In this document: positions 1 to 7,003 of the stretch, in pieces
Layout of the letters: every line of letters starts with the position of its first letter
Position numbering within the stretch: position 1 is the stretch's first letter
NCBI GenBank assembly: GCA_015661405.1
Contig: JACWMK010000036.1
Location: 1-20,327 of the forward strand
DNA from: Methanobacterium sp.
Lineage (GTDB): Archaea; Methanobacteriota; Methanobacteria; Methanobacteriales; Methanobacteriaceae
DNA: 20,327 bases
Reading direction: 5' to 3'
The notes under the pieces: generated by a model
What the model was told of the DNA's origin: nothing
Seen by the model: the letters and a program-made list of their open reading frames with translations, nothing else
The model's database searches: none
Translations under genes and position numbers: made by a program

Positions 1-618
1 TTCATATGGAATCGATAAGAATAATATGTCAGAATCAAATTCCTGGTTTCTTCTCGCCGTCCAATCACCCATAGATATATTAGTAAATCCAGTCATTATA
101 CTATAAGAAATGGCAGTGTGACATAAAGCCCCAATAACTTCCTGTTTAGGAGGTACACCATCCCAGTAAGTATCCAAAGCTAAAAGGCGACATGCTTGCT
201 CTGCATTACATAAAAATAACAAGATATCTGGACGCATATCTGTTTTATCAAGAGGACATATTATAAGTCTATCCGCTAATCCTGAAGGGGATGTTGCAGT
301 TAATGTCTGCATTCTCTCAAATGATACAATAGAACTGGTGAGTTTCTCGCCTTTAGTAAGGAACCATTGTAACCTTCTTTTTTGTTCACCAGATGTAATC
401 TCGCTGAAACCACAATATTTACTACCACCCGGACAAGTGGAAACATTTTCATCAATTACAAAACATTCGCCTTCAGCTGAAAGTTTTAAAGCACGACAAA
501 TGGATGTTTTCTCATATTTACCTTCTTTAACTTCTTCATTAGTAAAAGAAATGGCTAAAATTTCATTTTTTAATCCCAAAACACTTTTAAATATATCTGA
601 CTGCTCACTATATTTCAT
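1..618 (-). CDS. DUF169 family protein (C-terminus beyond window)
   Basis: The reverse strand is open from an ATG at 618 to the left edge, giving 206 codons without a stop. The protein starts MKYSEQSDIF and ends at the edge with ILFLSIPYE. It resembles the DUF169 (COG2043) family, which is common in methanogens and has no established function. Recognisable stretches are TCPGGSKYCGF near residues 61-71 (two cysteines), SPSGLADRLIICPL, the segment around CNAEQACRLL, and ALCHTAISYSIMTG. An in-frame ATG four codons upstream is fused to the GGAGG. The ATG at 618 has GGAGGATGAT with a 7-nt gap, so I prefer it. The family assignment is from remembered motifs; the open frame is seen directly. No partner gene is visible, since the neighbouring response regulator pseudogene points away. 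Confidence 0.75.
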   Translation of the reverse strand, partial: MKYSEQSDIFKSVLGLKNEILAISFTNEEVKEGKYEKTSICRALKLSAEGECFVIDENVSTCPGGSKYCGFSEITSGEQKRRLQWFLTKGEKLTSSIVSFERMQTLTATSPSGLADRLIICPLDKTDMRPDILLFLCNAEQACRLLALDTYWDGVPPKQEVIGALCHTAISYSIMTGFTNISMGDWTARRNQEFDSDILFLSIPYE

Positions 619-767
619 ATCTAAAATCATCCTCCAAAAATTTAAATATTTATTATTAATTATTAAGTAAAATAAAAGTTAAAAGCTTTCTATAAATAGT
701 GTAAATTAAATTTTAGAATTTAACACAAAATTTTTTTGTAATATATTATCCTAAAAATTTATTTAAG

Positions 768-777
768 TTTATATATA
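768..777 (+). promoter_or_regulatory. TATA box of the decayed response regulator
   Basis: TTTATATATA is a good archaeal TATA match. It predicts a transcript start near 800, about 60 nt before the former start codon at 863. A GGAG at 846-849 would have been the ribosome binding site. The promoter therefore appears better preserved than the reading frame it served. Confidence 0.45.
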
Positions 778-862
778 CTTGGATGAATATATGAACAAAT
801 TGTATTTCAATCATAATTTTTTTTTATCAACCCCAGAAAAAATTTGGAGTTTAAAAAAAATA

Positions 863-1284
863 ATGAAGATACAACTTAAATTCCAGTTAAAATATTAGTA
901 GTTGAGGATAATTTTGGTGATGTAAGGCTTTTTTTAAATGAATTTAAAGAATTAAGTATCTTCACAGAATTTCAAGTAGTAACCAATGGAGTAGAAGATT
1001 TACAATTTCTACAGCAAAAAAATGACTATAATGATGTTCCTAAACCGGATCTGTTAGTTTTAGATCTTTACCTACCTAAGAAAGATGGAATCGAGGTTCT
1101 CTCAAAAATGAGTAAAGACCAACATCTAAAATAAATACTTGTAGTCATACTTTCTTCATCAGAACAAGCAGATATTCTCGAAAATTGCCATCAGCTACAG
1201 CATATTTTCATAAATAAACCTAAAAAATTAGAAGAATACAAAAATATCATTAAAACAGTTGAGAATTTCTGGCTCAACTTATAA
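863..1284 (+). pseudogene. Decayed CheY/Rcp1-like single-domain response regulator
   Basis: The frame starting at 880 encodes a receiver domain: IPVKILVVEDN (acidic pocket), LLVLDLYLPKKDG (phospho-acceptor Asp), ILSSSE, and INKPKKLEEY (conserved Lys), ending TVENFWLNL. Three lesions break it. The only plausible start, ATG at 863, is one base out of frame, consistent with loss of one G from an original ATG-GAA-GAT. In the coding frame a TAA lies at 877-879, and a second TAA at 1132-1134 falls just before the beta-4 strand. The neighbouring gene at 1466 has the same layout, including the EDNxGDVRL and FWLN motifs, so this is probably one half of an old tandem duplication. Since TAA is not a pyrrolysine codon, readthrough is unlikely. 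A sequencing error could explain one lesion but hardly three. Confidence 0.85.
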
Positions 1285-1465
1285 CAATAACTAAAATATA
1301 TATTAAATATGACTAGAAAGCAATTAAATAACATTTAAAAAATTTATAATATCTTTTTTCTAATTCCAACCCATAACTACATTTTAAAGAAATTATATAT
1401 TTTATAATGAAATTCTAAATATTATTAGTACATAAATCTGTTTTATAGGAGATATTTAATTTATT

Positions 1466-1900
1466 ATGGATAATAAAACAAAACCAATTGATATTCTACT
1501 GGTTGAAGATAATCCCGGTGATGTAAGACTTATCATAGAAGCATTTAAAGACACGAAAATTCCCTATCATTTAACAGTTGCAGCTGATGGAATTGAAGCT
1601 ATGAATATATTAAAACGGGAATGTAAATACTTTAATGCAAACAGACCCAATCTAATAATCCTAGATCTTAACTTACCTAAAAAAAGCGGTCGAGAAGTCA
1701 TAAAAGAAATCAAACAAGATGATGCATTAAAAATAATACCCATTGTAGTTTTAACTACTTCCAGTGCAGAAGAAGATATAACGGAAACATATAAGAACCA
1801 TGTTAACGCTTACTTAACCAAACCCGTAGATTTAGACCAGTTCATAAACGTGATGAAATCCATAGAATACTTCTGGCTAAATAATGTAAAATTACCCTAA
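1466..1900 (+). CDS. Single-domain response regulator (CheY/Rcp1-like receiver)
   Basis: A 144-residue protein made of one receiver domain with no output domain. Visible catalytic positions are the acidic pair E14/D15 in LLVEDN, phospho-acceptor D67 in LIILDLNLPKKSG, switch residue T97 in VVLTTS, and K119 in YLTKPVD. The length and the FWLN tail fit the Rcp1-like group used in phosphorelays from hybrid or phytochrome-type histidine kinases. It should accept a phosphate from a kinase and signal by protein contact rather than DNA binding. No kinase is encoded in the window, so the partner is unknown. AGGAGAT lies 12 nt upstream of the ATG, and a TATA-like TTATATAT lies at 1393-1400. The gene stands alone and is the intact paralogue of the pseudogene just upstream. 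Confidence 0.9.
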   Translation: MDNKTKPIDILLVEDNPGDVRLIIEAFKDTKIPYHLTVAADGIEAMNILKRECKYFNANRPNLIILDLNLPKKSGREVIKEIKQDDALKIIPIVVLTTSSAEEDITETYKNHVNAYLTKPVDLDQFINVMKSIEYFWLNNVKLP

Positions 1901-1940
1901 ACTTTTCTATCTATTAAATAAAAATATTTAAATAAAATCC

Positions 1941-1949
1941 TTTTTTTTT
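1941..1949 (+). terminator. T-run terminator after response regulator
   Basis: A run of nine T lies 40 bp past the stop codon in an otherwise empty spacer, with another T-rich run just after it. It has no stem, as is typical of archaeal terminators. Confidence 0.4.
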
Positions 1950-2040
1950 AAAAATATTTTTTTATTATCAAGAAGTTTCATTTATATTATAAAAATAATA
2001 TCAGGAAAATATTTTTGAGATATAAAAAAAAAAAATTATT

Positions 2041-2281
2041 ATGGAGTTAAAAATAAATGATGGTGTGATTCAAGAATTAGGATGGATATTTAAACCAATA
2101 TCAATAATTTGTTGGATTATTACTATAAATAATGATTTTATTATGTAGTCAAATTTTCCTTTTCGTAGATTCACATTCCCACTCAGTAAGTGACACTTTC
2201 TATGGAGTATTTCCATATATAGTATCCTATTTAGTAGTAGCAGGATGGATCGCATCAAATACAAGTAAAAAAATAATTTAA
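2041..2281 (+). pseudogene. Frameshifted small two-helix membrane protein
   Basis: Reading from ATG 2041 gives MELKINDGVIQELGWIF followed by a hydrophobic stretch, and stops at TAG 2146. One frame over, from about 2132 to TAA 2279, the sequence continues with a second hydrophobic stretch: an aromatic, His/Ser-rich linker (FVDSHSHSVSDTFYG), then VFPYIVSYLVVAGWIA and SNTSKKII. Joined, these make a plausible protein of about 79 residues with two membrane helices. The break lies around 2120-2140. I do not recognise a named family. No clear ribosome binding site precedes 2041, so the start is uncertain. The alternative is two unrelated short frames, but the complementary hydrophobic pattern makes a single frameshifted gene more likely. 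Confidence 0.5.
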
Positions 2282-2301
2282 AAATATAATAATGCTTTTT
2301 T

Positions 2302-2985
2302 TTATAATTCATAAGGTCTATCAAACATATTTCCTTTAACACTTTTATCCATCTGATTACCCCACATAAAACGGCCAAAGTTACACATCACAAATTTAAC
2401 TATAGTTAAAGGCATTAATGGTTTTGAAGCGATTACAATAGCTTCCTGTGGCACAGTTTCGCCTTTCAAAATAGCATCCACTGCCATATCCAAACCAGTG
2501 CAGAGATTTTTCGCCAACCTAAACCTTTCAAGGGACTTACCCTCTAATGAAGGACCCATGCCAATAGTGACTCCGCCCATCCACTTCAACCCAGTATCAG
2601 AAGCGAATTTCTTACACATATCTATAGCCAAATCATTGTGATGTGGTTCAGGGAAACCACAATTAAATATAGTCATAAAACTTTGTTTCTTATTATATGA
2701 ATCGTTTTTAACTTTATAAAATTCTTCCAATACTTTAATATTAATTGCTGGAATACTATCCACATATAATGGCGATACAAGAATCAATATTTCAGCATCA
2801 ATAGCTTGTAATACTAATTCATTCAAAGCCTCATCATTTCTCACCTCTTTTACAATAAAAATTTTTTCAGCTTTAACTCCATTTTCATTGAATTTCTCTA
2901 AAATATATGATGCTATATTATTTGATACACTATTCTCTCCTTTGGGACTTCCCACTAACAAAAGAACCTTACTAATTTCACTCAT
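2302..2985 (-). CDS. Flavodoxin-fold NAD(P)H-dependent oxidoreductase (FMN reductase-like)
   Basis: The 227-residue protein begins with beta-strand and phosphate-loop features of the flavodoxin-like reductase superfamily: VLLLVGSPKGENSVSNNIASYI at residues 7-28, where the GSPKGENS loop would hold the FMN phosphate. A later LILVSPLYVDSIPA segment is the typical second FMN-binding loop. It lacks the cysteine cluster of its neighbour. Unlike short family members it carries a C-terminal extension with FVMCNFGRFMWGNQM. The probable role is flavin-dependent reduction of an unknown acceptor in the cytosol. Its ATG overlaps the stop codon of the upstream gene (ATGA) and is preceded by GAGGTGAT, an excellent Shine-Dalgarno site. 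Translation is therefore probably coupled, and it is the last gene of the TetR-flavoprotein operon. Confidence 0.8.
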   Translation of the reverse strand: MSEISKVLLLVGSPKGENSVSNNIASYILEKFNENGVKAEKIFIVKEVRNDEALNELVLQAIDAEILILVSPLYVDSIPAINIKVLEEFYKVKNDSYNKKQSFMTIFNCGFPEPHHNDLAIDMCKKFASDTGLKWMGGVTIGMGPSLEGKSLERFRLAKNLCTGLDMAVDAILKGETVPQEAIVIASKPLMPLTIVKFVMCNFGRFMWGNQMDKSVKGNMFDRPYEL

Positions 2986-3548
2986 GATATCACCTCAATA
3001 TTTCTTAAAATCTCCTCACCAACAATAATATCATTTACTTCACCAGCAACAACTTCCACATAGCTCGTTGGATTGTCCATGTTTAGAGCATTTCGATGGA
3101 CTAGTTCTTTGAATATACGCTCGCTTTCTTCATCATGCTGAAAATTATATCCAATAGCTAAAAGCTTCGGTTTTTTCTCATATCTTGTTTTATGATGCAT
3201 TTCTCCATTAATTTTCGTGAAAAGTGGTAATAAATTAGGTATAAGTCTATCCATCATTTTCTTTAATTCAAATGAATACCCACCGAAAGTTAACGGAGTT
3301 AATAATACTAGTAGATCAGATCTAGCCACATTTTTACATATTTCTCTTCCTTCATCCTTCAAAATGCATTCACCTGGTGTTTTAATCCAGCATCCAAAAC
3401 ATCCGATACAAGTAGCTAACTTTTTATTTCTAAGTTCAACAGTTTCAACTTGCCATCCATAGTTATCAAGAATCTCAACAATTAATTTTTCCCAAGTATT
3501 TAAAGGATTCTCATTTTCATTAGAACCATTAAGTATTACAGCTTTCAT
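2982..3548 (-). CDS. Flavodoxin-fold reductase with Cys cluster (iron-sulfur flavoprotein-like)
   Basis: A 188-residue flavoprotein of the NADPH-dependent FMN reductase/WrbA/Isf superfamily. The N-terminal MKAVILNGSNENENPL supplies the first strand and FMN phosphate loop. LLTPLTFGGYSFELKKMMDR around residues 83-102 is the second flavin loop and following helix. Between them is CIGCFGCWIKTPGEC with C47, C50, C53 and C61, matching the CX2CX2CX7C spacing. In archaeal Isf proteins such a compact motif binds a 4Fe-4S cluster, although many relatives keep the cysteines without proof of a cluster. Start choice: upstream in-frame ATGs exist at 3569 and 3560, but GGGGATG precedes the ATG at 3548 and the strand begins there. 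It follows the TetR gene directly and overlaps the next flavoprotein gene by ATGA. Confidence 0.8.
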   Translation of the reverse strand: MKAVILNGSNENENPLNTWEKLIVEILDNYGWQVETVELRNKKLATCIGCFGCWIKTPGECILKDEGREICKNVARSDLLVLLTPLTFGGYSFELKKMMDRLIPNLLPLFTKINGEMHHKTRYEKKPKLLAIGYNFQHDEESERIFKELVHRNALNMDNPTSYVEVVAGEVNDIIVGEEILRNIEVIS

Positions 3549-3569
3549 AAAACTAAACATCCCCTTCAT

Positions 3570-4205
3570 TTAACAATTTTTTTTATTCTCTAAGGACAGC
3601 CTCATCAACTTTAAAGAGTGCTCTATAAAATCCTGGTTACTCTTACCATGAGACTCCATGGCATCATCTATATTTTCTGATAACTGCATTATTGCTGATG
3701 TTGACTCAACCAAGTATATAGCTGTCATAAAAGTATCTATATTAGTTCTGATACTTCCATCAGCCTTTCCAGTTTCTATTGCATCACTCATAATTTCTAA
3801 GTGATTCTTACCATGTTTAGACAATTCCTGAAAGTTCACACAATCAGTGCACTCTGAAAATATGTTACGTGCATACATCATCAGCCTGCAATAATCAGGA
3901 TATTTCTTATAAAACTTACAAAACGCAACACCAGTAGCATAAATCTTATCTAAACCAGTTATTTTAGAATCTACAGCTTCAATCATCATTTCATCAAGAA
4001 TACTCGTACCTCTAACCACTACAGCGAAATAAAGATCTTCCTTACTCTGGAAATATCTATATAAAGCCGGTTTTGTTAATTCTAATTCAACCGCTATATC
4101 ATCCATAGTCGTCTTATTAAAACCTTTCAATGAAAATATTTCCTCAGCAACATCAATGATTTCATTACTTTTACGTTCTCTTTCCCGTTTTCTTCTATCT
4201 GACAT
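3570..4205 (-). CDS. TetR/AcrR family transcriptional regulator, redox operon
   Basis: A 211-residue regulator. After a basic N-terminus (SDRRKRERERK), residues 13-58 form the TetR DNA-binding domain, with TTMDDIAVELELTKPALYRYF at 32-52 as helix-turn-helix and SKEDLY after it. The rest is an all-helical ligand/dimer domain with several cysteines (for example FSECTDCVNF), which could sense redox state; that is speculation. The frame stays open up to a GTG at 4244. I choose ATG 4205 because GAGGTTGAT lies 6 nt upstream and the protein then begins just before the DNA-binding domain. Two flavodoxin-fold reductase genes follow closely. Three palindromes upstream suggest it represses its own operon and possibly rubrerythrin. 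Confidence 0.9.
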   Translation of the reverse strand: MSDRRKRERERKSNEIIDVAEEIFSLKGFNKTTMDDIAVELELTKPALYRYFQSKEDLYFAVVVRGTSILDEMMIEAVDSKITGLDKIYATGVAFCKFYKKYPDYCRLMMYARNIFSECTDCVNFQELSKHGKNHLEIMSDAIETGKADGSIRTNIDTFMTAIYLVESTSAIMQLSENIDDAMESHGKSNQDFIEHSLKLMRLSLENKKNC

Positions 4206-4257
4206 AGAAATATCAACCTCAACACTCATTTTTTTGGTTATCACTACATTTTTTTAA

Positions 4258-4310
4258 GTTACTTATAGTAAAATATGTTACCAATAGTAACTATGGTTAC
4301 TTATAGTAAC
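4258..4310. promoter_or_regulatory. Triple 15-bp palindromic operator array, TetR/rubrerythrin divergent promoter
   Basis: Three copies of a GTTACT-N3-AGTAAC palindrome lie at 4258-4272 (last base A instead of C), 4277-4291 (one mismatch, GTTACC) and 4296-4310 (perfect). The starts are exactly 19 bp apart. The likely TATA of the leftward TetR operon (ATATTTTA on the minus strand, 4268-4275) overlaps copy 1 and the gap to copy 2. Copy 3 ends two bases before the likely TATA of rubrerythrin (AAATATTTAAAG, 4313-4324). Symmetry, length and location next to a TetR gene are typical of TetR-family operators, so autorepression and co-control of rubrerythrin are likely. That the adjacent TetR protein binds here is inferred. 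Confidence 0.8.
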
Positions 4311-4312
4311 TC

Positions 4313-4324
4313 AAATATTTAAAG
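4313..4324 (+). promoter_or_regulatory. Probable TATA box of rubrerythrin
   Basis: AAATATTTAAAG directly follows the third operator copy. It would place the transcript start near 4345, giving a leader of about 80 nt before the chosen ATG at 4425. A bound repressor at copy 3 would cover the BRE side of this element. Confidence 0.45.
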
Positions 4325-4424
4325 ATTACTAAAATATAAAAAAAAATGAAACATTAAATTCGAATGTTATACAATTATGAATAGAGATAAAAAAAGAATA
4401 GATTTTTTGGAGGAAATTGATAAA

Positions 4425-4916
4425 ATGACTACTATGGATAATTTAAAAGAAGCATTTGCAGGTGAATCACAAGCAAATCGTAAATATCTGGCATTTGCAA
4501 AAAAAGCAGATGAAGAAGGGTTTTCTCAGGTTGCAAGATTATTCAGAGCTGCCGCAGCAGCTGAAACAGTACATGCACACAACCACCTTACAGTAATGAA
4601 AGGAATTAAAAGCACAAACGAAAACCTTAAAGAAGCAATTGCTGGAGAAGTAAAAGAATTTAAGGAAATGTACCCAGCTTTTATAAAAGAATCAGAAAAA
4701 GAAGAAAATGAAGCAGCAACCTGGACCTTTGATGTAGCCAATAAAGTAGAAGAAATCCACGCAAGCCTCTACGAAAAAGCCTTACAAAATCTAGGAGAAA
4801 ATATTGAAGTAACCTATCACGTTTGCAATTTCTGTGGAAACACCGTAGAAAAAGAAGCTCCAGAAATATGTCCAATCTGCGGAGCACCTAAAACAGAATT
4901 CAAAAAAATTAATTAA
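4425..4916 (+). CDS. rbr: Rubrerythrin
   Basis: This 163-residue protein has the classical two-part rubrerythrin layout. The four-helix diiron domain (about 1-125) carries E14 (GESQANRKY), E47 and H50 (ETVHAHNH), E75/E78 (GEVKEF), and E109/H112 (EEIH), the usual ligands of the diiron site. The C-terminal rubredoxin domain has C134/C137 (CNFCG) and C149/C152 (CPICG) for one iron. Rubrerythrins reduce hydrogen peroxide to water using electrons from rubredoxin or flavoproteins and protect anaerobes against oxygen. An upstream in-frame ATG exists at 4377, but GGAGG at 4409-4413, 11 nt before ATG 4425, and family length support the later start. It is divergent from a TetR-flavodoxin operon, with shared operator palindromes between them. 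Confidence 0.95.
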   Translation: MTTMDNLKEAFAGESQANRKYLAFAKKADEEGFSQVARLFRAAAAAETVHAHNHLTVMKGIKSTNENLKEAIAGEVKEFKEMYPAFIKESEKEENEAATWTFDVANKVEEIHASLYEKALQNLGENIEVTYHVCNFCGNTVEKEAPEICPICGAPKTEFKKIN

Positions 4917-4932
4917 AAAATAACATCCTTAC

Positions 4933-4940
4933 TTTTTTTT
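4933..4940 (+). terminator. T-run terminator after rubrerythrin
   Basis: Eight consecutive T begin 17 bp past the stop codon, without a stem. The following 250 bp hold no supportable gene on the plus strand. Confidence 0.4.
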
Positions 4941-5197
4941 AAACAACAAACCACCAAAATAAATTTTAAATCATATAAATATTTTTTTCTTTAATTTCAA
5001 ATGATGCATCAATACTAAATATCTTAAAAAGCTGCTCAGAGTACTTGATTCCATTTTTTCCAAATAAAAATTTAATCAATCCCTGTAAAATAACTAAATC
5101 AACTTTTATTTGAGCTTAAAATTAAATTTATAACTTTTTTTTACTCCAGAGCTTTAAGATAAAAATATTTAATGAAAAAACATCAAATAATATCTAT

Positions 5198-5637
5198 ATG
5201 AAAGAGATTTATACGGAAATTGAGATAAACTCTTCCGCTAAAATAATTTGGAATATTCTCACTAATTTTGATAATTACCCTAATTGGAACCCCTTCATGA
5301 AACAAATAATCGGTGAACTACAAGAAGATTCCAAAATACAAATTACAATAAAACCCTATAATTCCAGGAGTATAACTTATAAACCAAAAATTTTGGAATT
5401 GAAACCAGAAGAGAAAATTAAATGGTAGGAATTACAGGGATTCCACATTTATTTGATGGTGAACATAACTTAATACTCAAGAAAATAGATGAAAATAAGG
5501 TTTTATTCATCCAAAAAGAGAAGTTCACCGGAATTTTAGTACCAATTCTCACTGGATTATTAAAGAACACTGAAATCAGCTTCAAAATGATGGATGAAGC
5601 TTTAAAAAAAGAAGCCGAAAAAAATATAATTACATAA
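5198..5637 (+). pseudogene. Frameshifted SRPBCC (START-like) domain protein
   Basis: The first frame gives a typical SRPBCC N-terminus: MKEIYTEIEINSSAKIIW, then NFDNYPNWNPFMKQI and, further on, LKPEEKIKW, ending at TAG 5427. The next frame continues without a gap in the fold: GITGIPHLFDGEHNLILKKI, then a segment containing FTGILVPILTGLLK, and a C-terminal helix to the TAA at 5635-5637. Restoring one T around 5427 (TGG-TAG to TGG-TTA-G) joins both into a normal protein of about 146 residues. SRPBCC proteins have a deep hydrophobic pocket for lipids or polyketides; the ligand here is unknown. A TATA-like AAATATTTA at 5163-5171 sits about 27 bp before the ATG and no ribosome binding site is seen, which suggests a leaderless transcript. 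One lesion only, so a recent mutation or a sequencing error. Confidence 0.8.
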
Positions 5638-5789
5638 TATTTACCATTTTTTTTCAAATTTAAAAGAAACTAAATATTCCTCCCAATTGACTAGTAAAAC
5701 CAAATTTTTAACATTCCTTAATACCATTTTTTTAGTAAAATAATTTACATTAAAAAGTACAAAAATAACATTAGGGAGTTGAAAAGATT

Positions 5790-6182
5790 ATGAAAAATAT
5801 TGTAGAAACTGGAATAGAAATGGGTGTTTTTGATACATTAATAGCAGCAGCTAAAGCTGCAGGACTAGTTGAAACCTTAAGTAAAGAAACATTAACTGTT
5901 TTCGCACCTAATGACAGTGCATTTGCCAAATTACCTGCAGGAACAGTGGAAGGATTACTTGATGATAAGGATAAATTAACAGAAATATTAACTTACCATG
6001 TAATTGCAGGCAAGCATCTATCTTCAGAACTCATGAATATAAGGAATATTCAAACTTTGCAAGGAGGAGAATTACAATTAGACATCAAAAGAAGCATGGT
6101 TAATGATGCTAAAATTCTCCGGGCTGATATTGAATGCTCCAACGGAGTTTGCCACATGATAGATTCCGTATTAATGCCATAA
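5790..6182 (+). CDS. Fasciclin (FAS1) domain protein, probably cytosolic
   Basis: The 130-residue protein is a single FAS1 domain. It shows the two conserved boxes of the fold: LTVFAPNDSAFAKLPAGTVE (H1 region, about residues 35-54) and LTEILTYHVIAGKHLSSEL (YHV motif, about 63-81). It ends NGVCHMIDSVLMP, the usual C-terminal strand that reads GVIHVIDxVLLP in relatives. Many FAS1 proteins are secreted adhesins. This one lacks a signal peptide or membrane helix, so it is likely cytosolic, like the short stand-alone FAS1 proteins of some methanogens and bacteria. Function is unknown. GGGAG at about 13 nt upstream supports the start. A T-run follows the stop. Confidence 0.9.
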   Translation: MKNIVETGIEMGVFDTLIAAAKAAGLVETLSKETLTVFAPNDSAFAKLPAGTVEGLLDDKDKLTEILTYHVIAGKHLSSELMNIRNIQTLQGGELQLDIKRSMVNDAKILRADIECSNGVCHMIDSVLMP

Positions 6183-6210
6183 AAAAAAAAATTTAAATAA
6201 ATAAAATTAT

Positions 6211-6219
6211 TTTTTTTTT
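6211..6219 (+). terminator. T-run terminator after FAS1 gene
   Basis: Nine consecutive T lie about 30 bp past the FAS1 stop, preceded by a poly-A stretch that can pair weakly with it. Confidence 0.4.
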
Positions 6220-6237
6220 AAAATGGAGGGGGCTGTT

Positions 6238-6511
6238 AAATTTATTGGGTGTTGAGAAAATCCAATGTTTTTGTAGTATTTTCTCGTTAAAAAAGATAAT
6301 TTCTTGACTTTCAAAAAGACTCACTCAATTCATGAGAAAATCCCATGATTGCCGGAAACCAATTCAAATGAAAACTACTACCGACAAAACGGACCCGAAT
6401 CAAATCAAAAAATATATTCAAAACCGTTACAGGAATAATCAGCTATTTAAAACCCTAAATGGAAATTGGAGACAAAAACACGTTAAAAAAAAATCAACAC
6501 CCCATAAACTT
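6238..6511. mobile_element. Miniature inverted-repeat element or IS remnant
   Basis: The ends AAATTTATTGGGTGTTGA (6238-6255) and TCAACACCCCATAAACTT (6494-6511) are inverted copies matching at 16 of 18 positions, and frame 274 bp. Inside the left end a further inverted repeat, GAGAAAAT / ATTTTCTC (6254-6261, 6278-6285), could form a subterminal hairpin. TGAGAAAATCC recurs as a direct repeat at about 6333. The body contains a 62-codon open frame (6332-6520) that is basic, runs through the right inverted repeat, and matches no protein I know; it may be what is left of a transposase. No clear target-site duplication was found, so boundaries are approximate. Composition is less AT-rich than the flanks. 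The element is non-autonomous as it stands. Confidence 0.5.
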
Positions 6512-6934
6512 TTAAAATAAATAATACACTAATTTTTTTTACACTCATAAGGAATTAGATGTGAAAAAAATATAAAGATTTATTAATTTTCTTATAAATG
6601 TAATACTTTTATTAAAGAAATTTTCAAATTATAAAAATTGTTAAGGTACCATTAAGGGTACTTTAAGGGATCTGAAAAAGAATTAACAGACGTTATTTTA
6701 AGGTTTATCGGATTCAGAATACCCAGTTTCTCGAATTTTTTTTATTCAATTTTTACTATTCAATAGTAATACTTTTCCTAAATTATATTCCAAAATATTC
6801 TTCTCTAAACCTTTCTTCTCTAAACTGTAAATTATTATTTATATTCAAAGATCTATTTTTCATCCACTTAAAAAATCCATCCTTCCTTATATTAAATTAA
6901 TCTAAAAAAAAAACTTTTAAAAAAAATATATGTC
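6512..6934. other. Gene-free AT-rich stretch with three 11-bp tandem units
   Basis: No supportable reading frame on either strand. At 6641-6673 three units TTAAGGTACCA, TTAAGGGTACT and TTAAGGGATCT follow each other with an 11-bp period, and another TTAAGG occurs at 6698. TTATATTA near 6886 could be a TATA box for the RNA candidate that follows. Confidence 0.4.
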
Positions 6935-7003
6935 ATTGGTTATACTGCTTGGTTGGCGTAAACAGGCCCGTCAGACCATAACTACAGTAGCCGGTCATCC
7001 ACA
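6935..7003 (+). ncRNA. Candidate structured small RNA
   Basis: A GC-rich island within a very AT-rich spacer. The plus strand can fold into a long hairpin: ATTGG (6935-6939) with CCGGT (6991-6995); CTGCT (6945-6949) with AGTAG (6986-6990); and TGGTTGGCG (6950-6958) with CGTCAGACCA (6969-6978, one bulged A) around a 10-nt loop. Five pairs are G-U wobbles on this strand and would be A-C mismatches on the other, which favours plus-strand transcription. A 3' ACA at 7001-7003 after the stem recalls archaeal H/ACA guide RNAs, but I see no kink-turn. It is not a tRNA. GTTA and TAAC in the two bulges could pair as an alternative. A TATA box at the right distance is not certain. Family unknown. Confidence 0.35.

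Noticed and set aside
338..670. 110-codon open frame on the plus strand
   Set aside because: It lies antisense to the well-supported DUF169 gene and has no protein-like motif or start signal.
4966..5115. Open minus-strand stretch of about 49 codons (QGLIKFLFGKNGIKYSEQLF and onward)
   Set aside because: Protein-like in composition, but no start codon and no recognised family. It might be a gene remnant; not enough to call.
6332..6520. 62-residue basic reading frame as a gene
   Set aside because: It runs through the right inverted repeat of the miniature element, lacks a ribosome binding site and resembles nothing I know; treated as part of the element.
6930..7003. tRNA, or minus-strand C/D box RNA (GATGA and CTGA boxes)
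   Set aside because: No T-arm or acceptor stem for a tRNA. The C-like and D-like boxes are 20 nt apart rather than about 12, and the second pair is missing. Wobble pairs favour the plus strand.
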